5,832 nt of DNA from Rhodospirillaceae bacterium. Its GTDB lineage: Bacteria > Pseudomonadota > Alphaproteobacteria > Rhodospirillales > Magnetovibrionaceae. Under the pieces are notes generated by a model. It ran no database searches. It saw only the letters and a program-made list of their open reading frames with translations, and was not told the DNA's origin. Positions 3,745 to 5,832 of this stretch are shown here, piece by piece. How positions within the stretch are numbered: position 1 is the stretch's first letter; every line of letters starts with the position of its first letter. The stretch lies in contig NVTL01000099.1 of the NCBI GenBank assembly GCA_002401565.1, forward strand, positions 1 to 5,832, given 5' to 3'. A program made the translations under genes and the position numbers.

Positions 3745-5832
3745 CTATTTAGACGTCATCACCCAAACGCCATCCCAATCTTTGGGGTCTTTTTCTTTGA
3801 GGTGATGGCAGCGTTCGATGTAGGTTTCTGATAGTTTGTCGTGTGGGTTGGCTTTTAGGACGTCTTGGAAGGAATGGATGGCTTTGTCCCATTCTCCGAT
3901 GTGGTAATGTTTGCGGCCTTCGCTGAAATAGTTGACGCCGTCCATCAGGTTGGGGAAGGTTTTGTCGGTGTGGTAATCCAGCACTTCGTATACCCGCACG
4001 GGCTTGGTTTTGCCTTTGACGATCACATCGTCGATGTCGCGGATTTTATAGGTGCCTTTTAATTTAACAAATGTCAGTTCCGAAATCAGCAGGTGCGCGT
4101 GGTATTGTTTGCATGCACTTTCCAGCCGTGCGGCTAAATTCACGCCGTCGCCAATCATGGTATAATCCATGCGTTTGGGCGAGCCGATGTTGCCCGATAC
4201 CACGTTGTCGGTGTTTAAGCCTAAGCCGTGATCAATCGGCATCAAGCCATCGGCTTCGCGTTGGACGTTCCAATCGGCGAGACTGGTGAGCATTTTAATC
4301 GCCGCACGCATGGCCCGGTCTTCGTCGTCGTCGTGGCTGATGGGAATACCAAATCCGGCCATGATGGCGTCGCCGATGAACTTGTCCAACATGCCGCCTT
4401 CTTCGGTGATGCAATCGACCATAATCGTAAAGTATTCATTCAGCATCGCCACGGTGCCTTGGGGACCTAAGGACTCGGTCAGGGTTGTGAACGAGCGAAT
4501 GTCAGAAAACAATACGGTGACATCGGCACTGCGCCCGCCAAGGAAGTCTTCGTTATCGCCACCCGACATCAATTGGTCGGCAAGGGCTGGGTCCATATAG
4601 CGGCTCATGGTGGATTTCATGCGTTTTTCAGACGAGATATCTTCGATCATGATCATCGAACCCAATTTTTCGTCTTCCGATGAAATCAAGGGCAAGACGG
4701 TAACGTTGGCCGAAGTGGCTTCGTCGCCAAAATGAAGTTCTGCGTCCATATAGGTGTCGGCGATTTGGGTTTCATCCACCGCTTTAATTTTGGCGATCAC
4801 CCATTCATTGGCGCCGCTGAAAAATTCATCGGTGGTTTTGCCAATGATTTCAGCTTCGTCTTCGATGTGCATGATGCGATACCCGGCGCGGTTACAGGTG
4901 ACAATCGCGCCGTCCTCATCGGTGGTGACCACGGCGTTCGACATACTTTCCAGCATGCTTTCGTTATAGTTTTTCATGTTTTGCACATCGTTGAATAACT
5001 TGGCGTTTTCCAATCCGATGGCAATTTGTGCGGTAAACGCTTTCAGCCGTTGTTCGTCTTCGTCGGTGAACGGGCCGCCTTTGCGGTTCAGCACCTGGGT
5101 CACACCAATGCACTTACCGGTTTTGTTGACCACGGGCGTGCACAAAATGGACCGGGTGAAATATCCGGTTTGTTTGTCAAAGGCCGGATTAAAGCGCAGA
5201 TCTGCATAAGCATAAGGGATGTTGATGGATTCAGCCGACGTAAACACGGCGCCCGCGATCCCTAAATGGTTGGGGAAACGGATTTCTGTGGCATCTAACC
5301 CAGCCCCGACCATGGACCAAAGATCGTTGGTTTTATCATCGTTTAGAAACAAGGTTGAGCGTTCTGCATTCAACATACGGGTGGCTTCGCCCATGACCTT
5401 GGCCAGCAAGGCGTTCAGATTGATTTCCGACGTGACATCGGATACCACGTCCAAAAATTCCATTTCCTGAGTGCGTTTGCGTTGCATGCGTTCGACAAAT
5501 TCGGTGCTTTGCAAGGCCACGGCGGCTTGGGTGGCGATGTCTTGCAAAAATTCCAGATCGTCTTCTAAAAATTTAACAGGCTTATCGTTTAGCGTTTTAT
5601 TCAAAGCCTGAACAACGCCAATGATTTCGCCCTTCACCGTCATGATGGGGGCACACAGGATGGATTGAGTGTAAAAACCCGTTTGTTCGTCAATGGATTT
5701 GTTGAAATGCGGGTTGTCGTGGGGCTCATCAATGATGCGACCTTTGGCGGTGGAAAACACCCAGCCGGCAATGCCACTGTCATTTAAAATGCGAATTTCG
5801 CGAATGTTATCGCCTTGCACCACGCGGGTATA
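3745..5832 (-). CDS. GAF-GAF-PAS class III adenylate cyclase, CyaB1-like, 5' partial
   Basis: Predicted cytosolic sensor cyclase. The frame stays open to base 5832 (Y-T-R before the GTG at 5823), so the N-terminus is missing; residues are counted from 5823. Order: end of GAF-A (1-112), GAF-B (about 125-285), PAS (about 290-400), linker RYMDPALADQL, cyclase (about 430-610), TPR-like tail ending DWDGVWVMTSK. Metal aspartates D441 (LFSDIRSFT) and D485 (KFIGD), purine-selecting K481, T555 (DYTMIGD), N562 and R566 (VNLAARLE) are all present, so it should be active; K with T is the class IIIb adenylate cyclase pattern. GAF-B carries NR-F-x3-DE and GAF-A NK-F-x3-D, close to the NKFDE signature of cyclic-nucleotide-binding GAF domains. 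This architecture is that of Anabaena CyaB1, whose GAF tandem senses cAMP. No membrane segment is visible. It converges on the genes to its left. Cyclase call is firm; GAF ligand is inferred. Confidence 0.94.
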   Translation of the reverse strand, partial: YTRVVQGDNIREIRILNDSGIAGWVFSTAKGRIIDEPHDNPHFNKSIDEQTGFYTQSILCAPIMTVKGEIIGVVQALNKTLNDKPVKFLEDDLEFLQDIATQAAVALQSTEFVERMQRKRTQEMEFLDVVSDVTSEINLNALLAKVMGEATRMLNAERSTLFLNDDKTNDLWSMVGAGLDATEIRFPNHLGIAGAVFTSAESINIPYAYADLRFNPAFDKQTGYFTRSILCTPVVNKTGKCIGVTQVLNRKGGPFTDEDEQRLKAFTAQIAIGLENAKLFNDVQNMKNYNESMLESMSNAVVTTDEDGAIVTCNRAGYRIMHIEDEAEIIGKTTDEFFSGANEWVIAKIKAVDETQIADTYMDAELHFGDEATSANVTVLPLISSEDEKLGSMIMIEDISSEKRMKSTMSRYMDPALADQLMSGGDNEDFLGGRSADVTVLFSDIRSFTTLTESLGPQGTVAMLNEYFTIMVDCITEEGGMLDKFIGDAIMAGFGIPISHDDDEDRAMRAAIKMLTSLADWNVQREADGLMPIDHGLGLNTDNVVSGNIGSPKRMDYTMIGDGVNLAARLESACKQYHAHLLISELTFVKLKGTYKIRDIDDVIVKGKTKPVRVYEVLDYHTDKTFPNLMDGVNYFSEGRKHYHIGEWDKAIHSFQDVLKANPHDKLSETYIERCHHLKEKDPKDWDGVWVMTSK

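Noticed and set aside
4228..4470. Plus-strand open frames within the minus-strand cyclase (also 3865-4062, 4286-4600, 4732-4998, 5026-5265)
   Set aside because: All lie antisense to the conserved cyclase, PAS or GAF coding sequence, without ribosome sites or recognisable domains.

Overview
The window most resembles chromosomal DNA of an alphaproteobacterium, possibly a marine or aquatic member of the Rhodospirillales. That placement is inference: it rests on moderate GC content, large multidomain class III nucleotide cyclases, and abundant palindromic repeats with an ATTCCC-N8-GGGAAT core. No rRNA, tRNA or CRISPR array is visible, and the species cannot be named.

Layout. (1) Bases 1-1716, plus strand: 3' part of a membrane-bound cyclase (CHASE2 sensor, three membrane helices, class III catalytic domain, short TPR-like tail), cut by the window start. 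(2) 1756-2076, plus: a small ABM/IsdG-like monooxygenase with the N-W-H residue pattern of heme-degrading enzymes, 39 bp downstream of the cyclase and with its own Shine-Dalgarno. (3) About 2111-2437: a decayed copy of a small repeat-bounded unit whose GIY-YIG endonuclease gene has lost its ATG and 131 bp. (4) 2442-3032, minus: an unrecognised three-helix membrane protein. (5) About 3230-3687: the intact copy of the same unit, in the same orientation, with a complete 96-residue GIY-YIG nuclease gene. (6) 3745-5832, minus: a soluble-looking GAF-GAF-PAS-cyclase with TPR-like tail, similar in architecture to cyanobacterial CyaB1, cut by the window end.

How it fits together. Two complete-looking class III cyclase catalytic domains face each other, one behind a periplasmic-type sensor and one behind cytosolic GAF/PAS sensors, and both end in almost the same DWDGV...T(T/S)K tail. 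The locus therefore probably makes cAMP in response to two different kinds of input. Between them lies an accessory island: two direct copies of a GIY-YIG unit, each bounded by about 30-bp inverted repeats, bracketing a lone membrane-protein gene. The two copies are colinear apart from a single 131-bp deletion at a 5-bp microhomology, which makes the history of this island unusually readable.
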